From the NCBI RefSeq assembly GCF_900155655.1, contig NZ_LT706987.1:2087371-2151370 (forward strand): a stretch of 64,000 nucleotides of DNA, written 5' to 3'. Position numbers and translations under genes: made by a program. Below are positions 44,867 to 52,338 of this stretch, one piece after another (the first letter of the stretch is position 1; every line of letters begins with the position of its first letter). The notes under the pieces were generated by a model. It was given only the letters and a program-made list of their open reading frames with translations. It did no database searches and had not been told where the DNA came from. This DNA comes from Prevotella ihumii. GTDB taxonomy: Bacteria; Bacteroidota; Bacteroidia; Bacteroidales; Bacteroidaceae.

Positions 44867-45766
44867 TTAATATTTTCTGTGTTGCGCCCTGATAATGTCT
44901 ACTGGTCGAGGTGTTATGATGCGCTTAAAGGTGGTTTTTGGCAATGCCGCTACCACTTGTTCGTTCACCTTCATATATTTTTCTATCAGTGCCGCATAAT
45001 GTTGCACCCCATTGCGGTTTATCAAGTCTACCGCCTTGTTGTATGCCTCTTGAAATTCTGCCTGCTGTTGTGCATCTCCGCTATCTACAAAGACGATAGC
45101 CCCTGGTACAAACTGGTCTTCAGCAGAGTTGTACAATATGGTGTTTCCTGCCAATCGCACCTGTGTGGTCTGTGGTTCTGATGCCCATATAGCGTCCACC
45201 TCGTCTGCCTGAAGCATCTTTTGTCTTACAAGCACATCATTGATTTGCGCCTTGTAAACAGCATACTTTGGTTTGGCTTTGTCTATTATCTTGTTCGTAA
45301 GATAGTCGGTTATGGAATGTCGAGCCATAGCTACAATCTTGTCGCTAAGGTCTGCCAACTTCTTCACGTTCGACTTCTTGTTTACCACCAACTGCCACGA
45401 AGCATTGGTTTCGGTGAGATAAATGAGTGGCACACGGCGTTTGGCTTTCAGTCGCTCTGCACGTATCAGGTCGGTAACACACGCTTGCACGCTTCGCCCT
45501 ATCATTGCAGTGTCGCAATCCATCTGAGCCGTAAAAGGCTTTAGCCTAATATCTACTTTGGCAGTATCGTATAACACACTGTCTTTCAGTAGATATATGG
45601 GCAGGCAATCCATCGTTGGCAGCACGCCTACTTTGAACGCTTCCGCCTCAGCTTTGCGCTCTTTTGCAGCCTGTCGTTGTCGTTCTAAATCCTTTTCCTT
45701 ATCAGACGAACCACAACCATAGAGGACAAGCATTGCTATGATTAACAAGTAATTGAATTGTTTCAT
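44867..45766 (-). CDS. Substrate-binding lipoprotein (NMT1/SsuA-like fold)
   Basis: 299 residues from the ATG at 45766 (MKQFNYLLIIAMLVLYGCGS, lipobox LYGC). The domain has FKVGVLPTMDCLPIYLL at its start, VACVTDLIRAERL-like middle regions and KKLADLSDKIVAMARHS. This is the pattern of periplasmic binding proteins for nitrate/sulfonate/thiamine-precursor-type ligands. No ABC permease or ATPase gene is adjacent. Promoter TAATTTTG (minus strand; plus 45773-45780) is almost leaderless and divergent from radA. Confidence 0.75.
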   Translation of the reverse strand: MKQFNYLLIIAMLVLYGCGSSDKEKDLERQRQAAKERKAEAEAFKVGVLPTMDCLPIYLLKDSVLYDTAKVDIRLKPFTAQMDCDTAMIGRSVQACVTDLIRAERLKAKRRVPLIYLTETNASWQLVVNKKSNVKKLADLSDKIVAMARHSITDYLTNKIIDKAKPKYAVYKAQINDVLVRQKMLQADEVDAIWASEPQTTQVRLAGNTILYNSAEDQFVPGAIVFVDSGDAQQQAEFQEAYNKAVDLINRNGVQHYAALIEKYMKVNEQVVAALPKTTFKRIITPRPVDIIRAQHRKY

Positions 45767-45772
45767 ACCTTG

Positions 45773-45820
45773 CAAAATTAAATATAAATTTTGTAACAAG
45801 GAAAAATATTCTTACTTTTG
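45773..45820. promoter_or_regulatory. Divergent near-leaderless promoters: lipoprotein (-) and radA (+)
   Basis: TAATTTTG on the minus strand (45780-45773) and TACTTTTG on the plus strand (45813-45820) lie within 62 bp between the two start codons. Confidence 0.6.
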
Positions 45821-45827
45821 TCGTGTT

Positions 45828-47207
45828 ATGGCAAAGGATAAGACAGCATACGTCTGCAACAATTGCGGACAAGAGAGTGCAAAATGGATAGGCAAATGCC
45901 CCAATTGTGGACAATGGAACACGTTCAAGGAGATACACATTGCTCCCGAAACATCGAAAAGCATCGGTGAGAAACTCTCGCACGGTGTGATGGGTTATGC
46001 CAATAAGAATGTTCCGCAGGCACTCAATAAAGTTTCGTCAACAGAGGAGGTACGCATTGATATGCTTGATGCCGAACTCAATCGTGTATTGGGTGGAGGA
46101 TTGGTGGCAGGCAGTATGGTGCTTATAGGTGGCGAACCCGGTATTGGAAAGAGTACGCTCACCCTCCAAACGCTGTTGAAGATAGACAAGCGCATGTTGT
46201 ATGTGAGTGGTGAGGAGAGTCCGCAACAAATAAAGATGCGTGCCGAACGCATCACCAACGTCATTCCCGACAATATTATTATCCTTTCGGAAACATCGTT
46301 GGAACGTATCTTTGCCCACATTAAGAATGTAAATCCCGAACTGATAATCATCGACTCCATACAGACCATTGCCACAGAGGCGGTGGCAAGCAGTGCAGGA
46401 AGCGTAACACAGATACGCGAGAGTGCGGCAGCCTTGCTCCAGCTGGCTAAGGCAAGCAACATTCCGATAATCCTTATAGGGCATATTAATAAGGAGGGGT
46501 CGATAGCAGGACCAAAAGTTTTGGAGCATATTGTAGATACAGTGCTTCAGTTTGAGGGCGATCAGCATTATATGTATCGTATTCTTAGAAGTATAAAAAA
46601 CCGCTTTGGGTCGACCTCCGAATTAGGTATTTACGAAATGCAACAAAACGGATTGCGCCCTGTGAGCAACCCTTCGGAACTCTTGCTTACCGATGAGCCA
46701 AAAGACCTTTCGGGTATAGCCATATCAAGCACCATCGAGGGCGTACGCTCGTTCCTTGTAGAAACCCAAGCTTTGGTTTCGTCGGCTGCCTACGGCACAC
46801 CCCAACGCTCGGCAACAGGTTTCGACCAACGCCGCTTGAATATGCTTTTGGCAGTGTTGGAGAAGCGTGTGGGATTTAAGTTGATGCAGAAAGATGTGTT
46901 CTTGAATATCGCTGGCGGACTGCGCATTACGGATATGGCGATGGACTTGAGTGTTATTTCGGCAGTGCTTTCGTCTAATGTGGATACCCCAATCGAAACA
47001 GGGTGGTGTATGGCAGGCGAAGTGGGACTTAGTGGGGAGGTGCGTCCCGTGAGCCGAATAGAACAGCGCATTACCGAGGCTGAAAAATTGGGCTTTAAAC
47101 ACATCATTATTCCTCGCAACAATGCCCAAGGCTTAGACCATAAGTTTGGTATTGCTATTCACCCCGTAGGCAAGGTAGAGGAGGCTTTGCGCCTATTGTT
47201 TGGGTAA
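45828..47207 (+). CDS. radA: DNA repair protein RadA (Sms)
   Basis: 459 residues from the ATG at 45828 (MAKDKTAYVCNNCGQESAKW). It has an N-terminal C4 zinc finger (CNNCGQ...CPNCGQW), Walker A GGEPGIGKST, the RadA-specific KNRFG motif (RSIKNRFGSTSELG) and a C-terminal Lon-protease-like domain. It promotes branch migration in recombination. The open frame reaches back to 45753 but crosses the promoter. Confidence 0.95.
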   Translation: MAKDKTAYVCNNCGQESAKWIGKCPNCGQWNTFKEIHIAPETSKSIGEKLSHGVMGYANKNVPQALNKVSSTEEVRIDMLDAELNRVLGGGLVAGSMVLIGGEPGIGKSTLTLQTLLKIDKRMLYVSGEESPQQIKMRAERITNVIPDNIIILSETSLERIFAHIKNVNPELIIIDSIQTIATEAVASSAGSVTQIRESAAALLQLAKASNIPIILIGHINKEGSIAGPKVLEHIVDTVLQFEGDQHYMYRILRSIKNRFGSTSELGIYEMQQNGLRPVSNPSELLLTDEPKDLSGIAISSTIEGVRSFLVETQALVSSAAYGTPQRSATGFDQRRLNMLLAVLEKRVGFKLMQKDVFLNIAGGLRITDMAMDLSVISAVLSSNVDTPIETGWCMAGEVGLSGEVRPVSRIEQRITEAEKLGFKHIIIPRNNAQGLDHKFGIAIHPVGKVEEALRLLFG

Positions 47208-47252
47208 GAAGACGAAAGCAAAGGGGCAGTGTTTTATACACATCTGTATTTC

Positions 47253-47368
47253 AAGGAGTTAATGGAACTAAACCCAAATCGGTCGTCCGACCCGTCCGAC
47301 TTGTCTGACCCGTCCGACCCGTCTGACTCGTCTAACGACCGATTTGGGTTTAACCCCTTCTAACTCCT
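47253..47368. repeat. Family H repeat copy 8 nested in an AAGGAGTTA hairpin
   Basis: The H element is 47269-47353, with arms TAAACCCAAATCGGTCGTC and CTAACGACCGATTTGGG (47332-47348, exact IS110 target). It is framed by AAGGAGTTA (47253-47261) and TAACTCCT (47361-47368). The frame matches the simple hairpin at 6908-6951, suggesting insertion of H into an older terminator. Confidence 0.75.
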
Positions 47369-47450
47369 GCCCAATCTCCTTTGCTTCTATTGTTCTATTT
47401 TTCTGTTTCCCCTCTTTCGAAAACAAAACACCTATCTCTGAAAAGCAAAA

Positions 47451-47535
47451 CATATATGTTTGGTGGTGTCAAAGTTCAACTTTGGGAGGGTAAAACATAT
47501 ATGTATTACAAGGTCAAAGATATATGTTTGGGAAT
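47451..47535. repeat. ACATATATGT / GTTCAACTTTG module repeat, copy C
   Basis: AAACATATATGTTTGG, then GTCAAAGTTCAACTTTGGG, a second AAACATATATGTATTAC and a TATATGTTTGG. Same modules as at 2.35, 22.9 and 61.2 kb but in another order. Confidence 0.6.
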
Positions 47536-47716
47536 GGTTTTCTAACCCATTGATTATAAATAGTTTATGATTGTGTTTCTAATGTTTGATAGCCAATGAT
47601 TGATTGTTCTGTTTTTCGGTGCTCATTATAGGGCATATATTTCCTATGGGTAGGTTTTATTGGGGTGTAGATTGATAGTTTTTGAGGGTATGGAGCAGAG
47701 ATCCTTCTCCAACGCT

Positions 47717-47875
47717 TTAACCCAAATCGCTCATTAGAAAATTTCGCTTTCATTTTGTCTTAAAAAAGAACGAAAAATGTATATTGTGTTAGCATACAGA
47801 TGCTATAACGCTGACTTGGTCTGCTATAATCTGACTTTTTGCACGAAAAATCGCTAATGACCGATTTGTGTTTAA
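47717..47875. repeat. Degenerate family H/L-type element
   Basis: Arms TTTAACCCAAATCGCTCATT and AATGACCGATTTGTGTTTAA about 160 bp apart. The inside differs from both H and L but contains ATTTCGCTTTCATTTT...GCACGAAAAATCGC-like inverted stretches. It lies in the 950-bp non-coding gap before feoAB. Confidence 0.65.
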
Positions 47876-47924
47876 GGTAGTTTTGTTCTTAGGCAATACT
47901 GCTATACCTAATTATAATGGTTTG

Positions 47925-47942
47925 TTTAGATTTAATCTAAAT
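47925..47942. promoter_or_regulatory. Putative metal-regulator operator TTTAGATT-T-AATCTAAA
   Basis: TTTAGATTTAATCTAAA is a perfect 8+1+8 palindrome. It is about 95 bp upstream of the feoAB promoter box and shares TTAGA-N5-TCTAA with the site upstream of the TonB-dependent receptor. TTAGGTATT (47978-47986) and its inverse ATACCTAA (47904-47911) flank it. Confidence 0.55.
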
Positions 47943-48033
47943 TTTTTATCATTTTTGTTTCATTTGCTTCCCCATTATTAGGTATTTTTCTAAACTTTGC
48001 GCACGCCCCTACACGTGTGCAAACAAATGTTTG

Positions 48034-48041
48034 TATCTTTG
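48034..48041 (+). promoter_or_regulatory. TAnnTTTG promoter of feoAB
   Basis: TATCTTTG; start near 48048 gives a ~107-nt leader that contains the family H copy 9 hairpin. Confidence 0.6.
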
Positions 48042-48076
48042 TAAGAATAAAGAGCCGATTGGCGAATTACTCAGCG

Positions 48077-48130
48077 TTGTCGGACAAGTCGGACGAGTCG
48101 GACGGGTCCGACCAGTCCGACCAGTCCGAC
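48077..48130. repeat. Family H repeat, copy 9, in the feoAB leader
   Basis: Six 9-bp units form TTGTCGGAC...GTCCGACAA, an almost perfect hairpin without AACCC arms. Unlike other copies it lies upstream of a gene, between promoter and start codon, so it would be transcribed as a structured leader 25 nt before the ATG. Confidence 0.75.
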
Positions 48131-48154
48131 AAAACTACAGATAACAAAGATTTT

Positions 48155-50629
48155 ATGAAATTATCAGAGCTTAAAACAGGTGAAACTGGTATTATTGTTA
48201 AAATATCAGGTCACGGAGGCTTTAGAAAACGAATTATAGAAATGGGATTTATCAATGGCAAGGAAGTGAAAGTGCTTCTTAATGCGCCATTGCAAGACCC
48301 TGTGAAATATCAAATTATGGGCTATGAGGTGAGCTTGCGACACAGCGAGGCTGACCTCATAGATGTGGTATTGACTACCGAAACAGCTGAAAAAGAAAGT
48401 AAACAGGATAGCAAAACGCCAACTTTGGAGGCTGATGCTTCCGACCCTTACGAACAACCCCTTACCCCTAATGCGGCTAAGGCTGAGGCTAACAGGAAGC
48501 GAAAAATCATAAATGTAGCACTTGTGGGCAATCCTAATTGTGGAAAAACCTCACTCTTCAATTTTGCTTCAGGTGCGCACGAACGTGTGGGAAACTACTC
48601 TGGTGTTACTGTTGATGCAAAATACGGCTATGCCGACTTTGAGGATTATCGCTTTGAGTTGGTCGACCTCCCCGGTACATATAGTCTGTCGGCTTATAGT
48701 CCTGAAGAATTGTATGTTCGAAAACAATTGGTAGAGAACACACCCGATATAGTAATCAACGTGATAGACTCATCCAATTTGGAGCGAAATCTCTACCTCA
48801 CCACCCAACTCATTGATATGCATATACCTATGGTGTGTGCACTAAATATGTTTGACGAAACCGAAAAGCGTGGCGACCATATAGATTACCGCCAATTGGG
48901 CAATCTTTTTGGTGTGCCAATGGTGCCTACAGTGTTCAAAACAGGTAGGGGAGTAGACGCACTTTTTCATCTCCTCATTCAAAATTATGAAGCCAAGGAA
49001 GGCGACTATGCAAAGTTTAGACATATTCACATTAATCACGGACACGAGATAGAGCACGGCATAGCAGAGATGCAAGAGCATCTGAAACAAGAATTAGACC
49101 TCCGCCAGAAATATTCTACTCGCTATTTGGCAATAAAACTGCTCGAAAATGATGCGGAAACTATAAAGTTGGTAACATCGTTTTCCGATTCTGACGAGAT
49201 AATAAAGCATAAGGAGGACGCCGTTAAGCGTGTTTACGAGGAGACGGGTAAAGACAGCGAAACGGCAATAATGGACGCTAAGTATGGATTTATCAATGGT
49301 GCACTGCAAGAAGTGAATTATGCGACAGGTAAAAAGAAAGATACCTATCAGTTGACCCACGCCATTGATAACATTCTGACCAATAAGTACTTTGGCTTCC
49401 CTATATTTTTCTTCATTCTCTACTTGATGTTTTTCACCACGTTCACTTTAGGGCAGTACCCTATGGATTGGATTGATGCAGGTGTGGCGTGGATAGGAGA
49501 AATGATAAGCACCTATCTGCCCGATGGACCAGTGAAAGCAATGTTAGTAGAAGGTGTGATAGGTGGTGTGGGTGCAGTGATAGTTTTCTTGCCCCAAATT
49601 CTTATTCTCTACTTCTTTATTTCGTTTATGGAAGACAGCGGCTATATGTCGCGTGCCGCTTTCATTATGGATAAGCTGATGCACAAGATGGGGTTGCACG
49701 GCAAGAGTTTCATTCCGCTCATTATGGGTTTTGGCTGCAATGTTCCTGCCATTATAGCTACCCGAACCATCGAAAGCCGTAAGAGTAGACTGATAACAAT
49801 GTTGGTACTGCCAATGATGAGTTGTTCGGCGCGTATGCCTATTTATCTCACCATTATTGGTACGTTCTTTGCACCAGCTTATCGCTCTTTGGTGATGATT
49901 TCGCTCTACGTAATAGGTATTTTGTTTGCCGTTCTTTTAAGTCGTTTGTTCTCTAAAACGGTGGTAAAGGGTGAGGATACACCTTTTGTAATGGAGCTTC
50001 CGCCTTATCGTTTTCCAACGTGGAAAGCCATAAGTAGACACACTTGGGAGAAAGGAAAGCAGTATCTGAAGAAGATGGGAAGCATCATTCTTGTGGCTTC
50101 GCTCCTTGTTTGGGCATTGGGCTATTTCCCTTTGCCTGATAATGACAAGATGAGTAGGGCTGAGCAGCAGGAACAAAGTTATTTAGGACGTATTGGTAAG
50201 ACCATCGAACCAGTGTTTGCTTTACAAGGATTTGATTGGAAATTGGATGTCGGACTGTTGAGTGGAGTAGGAGCAAAGGAGATTGTGGCTTCAACAATGG
50301 GCGTGCTGTATGCTAACAATGAGTCGTTTGCAGACGATAGCGAGTATAACAATGAAGGGGGAAAGTATGACCATTTGCGCAAACAAATGACCCACGATTT
50401 GGCAGCAAAACATAATATGAATGTTAAGGAGGCTGAACCTATTGCCACCCTTACGGCCTATAGCTTTCTGATATTTGTGTTGCTTTATTTCCCTTGTGTG
50501 GCTACTGTTGCAGCCATAAAGGGCGAGACAGGCAGTTGGAAGTGGGGCATCTTTGCCGCTGTTTATACCACAGTTTTGGCGTGGGTGATGAGTGCTGTAG
50601 TGTTTCAAGTGGGGTTGTTATTTATATAA
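48155..50629 (+). CDS. feoB: Fused FeoA-FeoB ferrous iron transporter
   Basis: 824 residues from the ATG at 48155 (MKLSELKTGETGIIV). Residues 1-75 form the SH3-like FeoA domain. After a linker comes the G domain of FeoB with G1 GNPNCGKT (~125-132) and DLPGTYSLSAYSPEE (G3). The transport domain follows with two Gate motifs (MSRAAFIMDKLMHKMGLHGK, GFGCNVPAI). The protein imports Fe2+ across the inner membrane. The frame is open back to 48017 but that part would translate the family H repeat as Ser-Asp triplets, so it is rejected. The shared palindrome upstream suggests iron-dependent control. Confidence 0.95.
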   Translation: MKLSELKTGETGIIVKISGHGGFRKRIIEMGFINGKEVKVLLNAPLQDPVKYQIMGYEVSLRHSEADLIDVVLTTETAEKESKQDSKTPTLEADASDPYEQPLTPNAAKAEANRKRKIINVALVGNPNCGKTSLFNFASGAHERVGNYSGVTVDAKYGYADFEDYRFELVDLPGTYSLSAYSPEELYVRKQLVENTPDIVINVIDSSNLERNLYLTTQLIDMHIPMVCALNMFDETEKRGDHIDYRQLGNLFGVPMVPTVFKTGRGVDALFHLLIQNYEAKEGDYAKFRHIHINHGHEIEHGIAEMQEHLKQELDLRQKYSTRYLAIKLLENDAETIKLVTSFSDSDEIIKHKEDAVKRVYEETGKDSETAIMDAKYGFINGALQEVNYATGKKKDTYQLTHAIDNILTNKYFGFPIFFFILYLMFFTTFTLGQYPMDWIDAGVAWIGEMISTYLPDGPVKAMLVEGVIGGVGAVIVFLPQILILYFFISFMEDSGYMSRAAFIMDKLMHKMGLHGKSFIPLIMGFGCNVPAIIATRTIESRKSRLITMLVLPMMSCSARMPIYLTIIGTFFAPAYRSLVMISLYVIGILFAVLLSRLFSKTVVKGEDTPFVMELPPYRFPTWKAISRHTWEKGKQYLKKMGSIILVASLLVWALGYFPLPDNDKMSRAEQQEQSYLGRIGKTIEPVFALQGFDWKLDVGLLSGVGAKEIVASTMGVLYANNESFADDSEYNNEGGKYDHLRKQMTHDLAAKHNMNVKEAEPIATLTAYSFLIFVLLYFPCVATVAAIKGETGSWKWGIFAAVYTTVLAWVMSAVVFQVGLLFI

Positions 50630-50645
50630 CGACAACTTGATGGAT

Positions 50646-50919
50646 AAAAAAGTTTGTGGCTCTATTAGTTTTACCTAACAGAGCCACAAACGCGTTTAAT
50701 CGAGTTTAATCATATATATTGTAGTCTAGTCCTATAAAAAATGTGTTATCATGGCATCAAACCTTTAACTTCGCTCCCGAAGTAATGTTGGTTGAGATTG
50801 TACGTTGTCATAAGAAAAAACGAATTTTTTAGAATAACCTATTCGTATCCTTTAACAATCACATCAATTTTTCGCATCTACTTACTATACTATCTAACTT
50901 ATAATCAAGTATTAATTTC
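50646..50919 (-). ncRNA. Candidate small RNA (with possible 20-codon ORF) between feoAB and lrp
   Basis: A minus-strand TATCTTTG box (plus 50926-50933) could start a transcript of ~270 nt. It would end at a strong hairpin (GTTTGTGGCTCT...AGAGCCACAAAC, plus 50651-50691) that is followed by TTTTTT only on the minus strand. Within it, ATGACAACGTACAATCTC opens a 20-codon frame (MTTYNLNQHYFGSEVKGLMP). The hairpin may also terminate feoAB. No known RNA family was recognised. Confidence 0.4.
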
Positions 50920-50985
50920 ATCGATGCAAAGATAGAGATAAAATTTTATCCAAACAAATATCTTTTGTTATTCAGAAAATTATGC

Positions 50986-50993
50986 TACCTTTG
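50986..50993 (+). promoter_or_regulatory. TAnnTTTG promoter of the second lrp gene
   Basis: TACCTTTG with TTTTG at ~50963 upstream; gives a leader of ~110 nt. Confidence 0.55.
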
Positions 50994-51112
50994 CTGTTAG
51001 AATGAGGAGTAAACAGAATTTTATTCTACAAAAAGTATATTAAAAGAATATACGTATAAAATTTTGTAAATTTATTTCATTATTGTTGTATAATAATTTA
51101 AAAGATATTAGA

Positions 51113-51592
51113 ATGTTGGTAGACCAATTAGACGATATAGACTTAAAAATACTTAGGATTTTACAAAAGGATTCTAATCTTACAGTGAAAGAGTTGGCTG
51201 CAAAGATACATCTTTCGCCTTCGCCTACATTCGAACGACAAAAAAGATTGGAGCGAGAAGGCTACATAAAGCGATATACGGCTGTTGTAGACTCAGAAAA
51301 GGTGGGAAATCAGATTTGTGTGTTGTGCAATATACGCCTGAAGCAGCACACCAAAGAGTATATAGAGGGATTTGTGCAAGCCATTGAGAAGATTGATGCA
51401 ATAACCGAATGTTACGACACCAGTGGCGATTACGACTTCCTTGCAAAGGTGTATGCCAAGGATATGCACTCGTATCATTTGTTCTTGCTCAATACTTTGG
51501 GGAAAATTCATAGTGTGGGAAATATTCACAGCACATTTATTATGAGTCAAGTGAAAGATGTTGGGGGCGTATTTATTGGAGATAAAAAGTAA
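51113..51592 (+). CDS. Lrp/AsnC-family transcriptional regulator
   Basis: 159 residues from the ATG at 51113 (MLVDQLDDIDLKILRILQKD). It has a winged HTH (LTVKELAAKIHLSPSPTFERQKRLEREGYIK) and a RAM domain (ECYDTSGDYDFLAKVYAKDM). It is the second Lrp-type gene in the window and shares the general build of the one at 37481 but not its tail. Target genes unknown; PFOR lies 750 bp downstream in the opposite orientation. Confidence 0.9.
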   Translation: MLVDQLDDIDLKILRILQKDSNLTVKELAAKIHLSPSPTFERQKRLEREGYIKRYTAVVDSEKVGNQICVLCNIRLKQHTKEYIEGFVQAIEKIDAITECYDTSGDYDFLAKVYAKDMHSYHLFLLNTLGKIHSVGNIHSTFIMSQVKDVGGVFIGDKK

Positions 51593-51789
51593 AAGGCTTT
51601 GAATAGCGAAAGCGTCTTAACACACAAATAGAAGGGCGTATTTATGGCGGATAGAGAATAAAGAGTGATGGGAAAGGTGTTGCAAGGTAGATGCCTTAAA
51701 AATAGAAACAATAGATAGAAAATGTTTAAGTTGCAGCAATACTATTAAATGATAGCTTGAAATAAGGTGTATATTGTGCTTTATGGTAT

Positions 51790-51863
51790 ATAAAAAGAAA
51801 GCCTTGACTGATATCACATCAACCAAGGTTCCAATACTAAAACTAAATTAACCACTAAAAAAA
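51790..51863 (-). ncRNA. Candidate short terminated transcript
   Basis: A minus-strand TATCTTTG box (plus 51870-51877) is followed ~40 nt later by a small hairpin (CCTTGGTTGATG...CAGTCAAGG, plus 51802-51828) and CTTTCTTTTT. It would give a ~75-nt RNA. It could also be a remnant of a gene leader. The rest of the gap 51593-52130 shows no gene. Confidence 0.3.
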
Positions 51864-52077
51864 CTAATGCAAAGATAATAAGTTTTTCAATCCCCTCCAA
51901 ATATTTTGTGTACTAATTTTTTATTTTTTAATTCTAAAACCTCATTTTAGCATAGCTTTATATGTTAATATGCGTTTTTCGCTTGGTTCTATATTAAATT
52001 TACCTTTCTTATCTTAAAATTAGTTGTTAGTGGTCTTCGATATTTGTGCACTCGTTTTGAACTATTTGACTTGTTTT

Positions 52078-52312
52078 TGAGCCAAATCGGTCGTTATACT
52101 TCTTCGAGATAAAGGTGGAGTGATAGCTTGCAATTGGATATAAAAACCGAAGTTTTTACAATTTCTATCGTTTTTGTTCGAAAAATACTACCTTGTAATT
52201 GGGCACAAAAACGTGTTTTTTTGTAACCTATTTTTGCTTAGTTTGAAGAGCTTTCCCTTATAATTGGACACAAAAAAAGAGAGGCTTCCAAAAAATGGAA
52301 ACCTCTCAATGA
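52078..52312. repeat. H/L arm fragment, ~65-bp tandem repeats and PFOR terminator
   Basis: GCCAAATCGGTCGTTATAC at 52080 is a broken H/L arm followed by TTCTTCGAGAT as in family L. Then three diverged units of about 65 bp begin with CTTGCAATTGGATATAAAAA, CTTGTAATTGGGCACAAAAA and TTATAATTGGACACAAAAA (near 52127, 52193 and 52258). The last joins the hairpin GAGAGGCTTCC/GGAAACCTCTC (52278-52306). Its seven A residues on the plus strand form the T-run of a minus-strand terminator. Confidence 0.6.
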
Positions 52313-52338
52313 TAATTTATAAGTTGTTTTAAAAAGAC

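Noticed and set aside
22674-48130. The 9-bp arrays as CRISPR
   Set aside because: Units are 9 bp with no spacers of 25-40 bp, arrays reverse direction midway and no cas genes are present.
48017-48154. Longer FeoAB start at 48017
   Set aside because: It crosses the promoter box and the family H hairpin; FeoA homology starts at the ATG at 48155.
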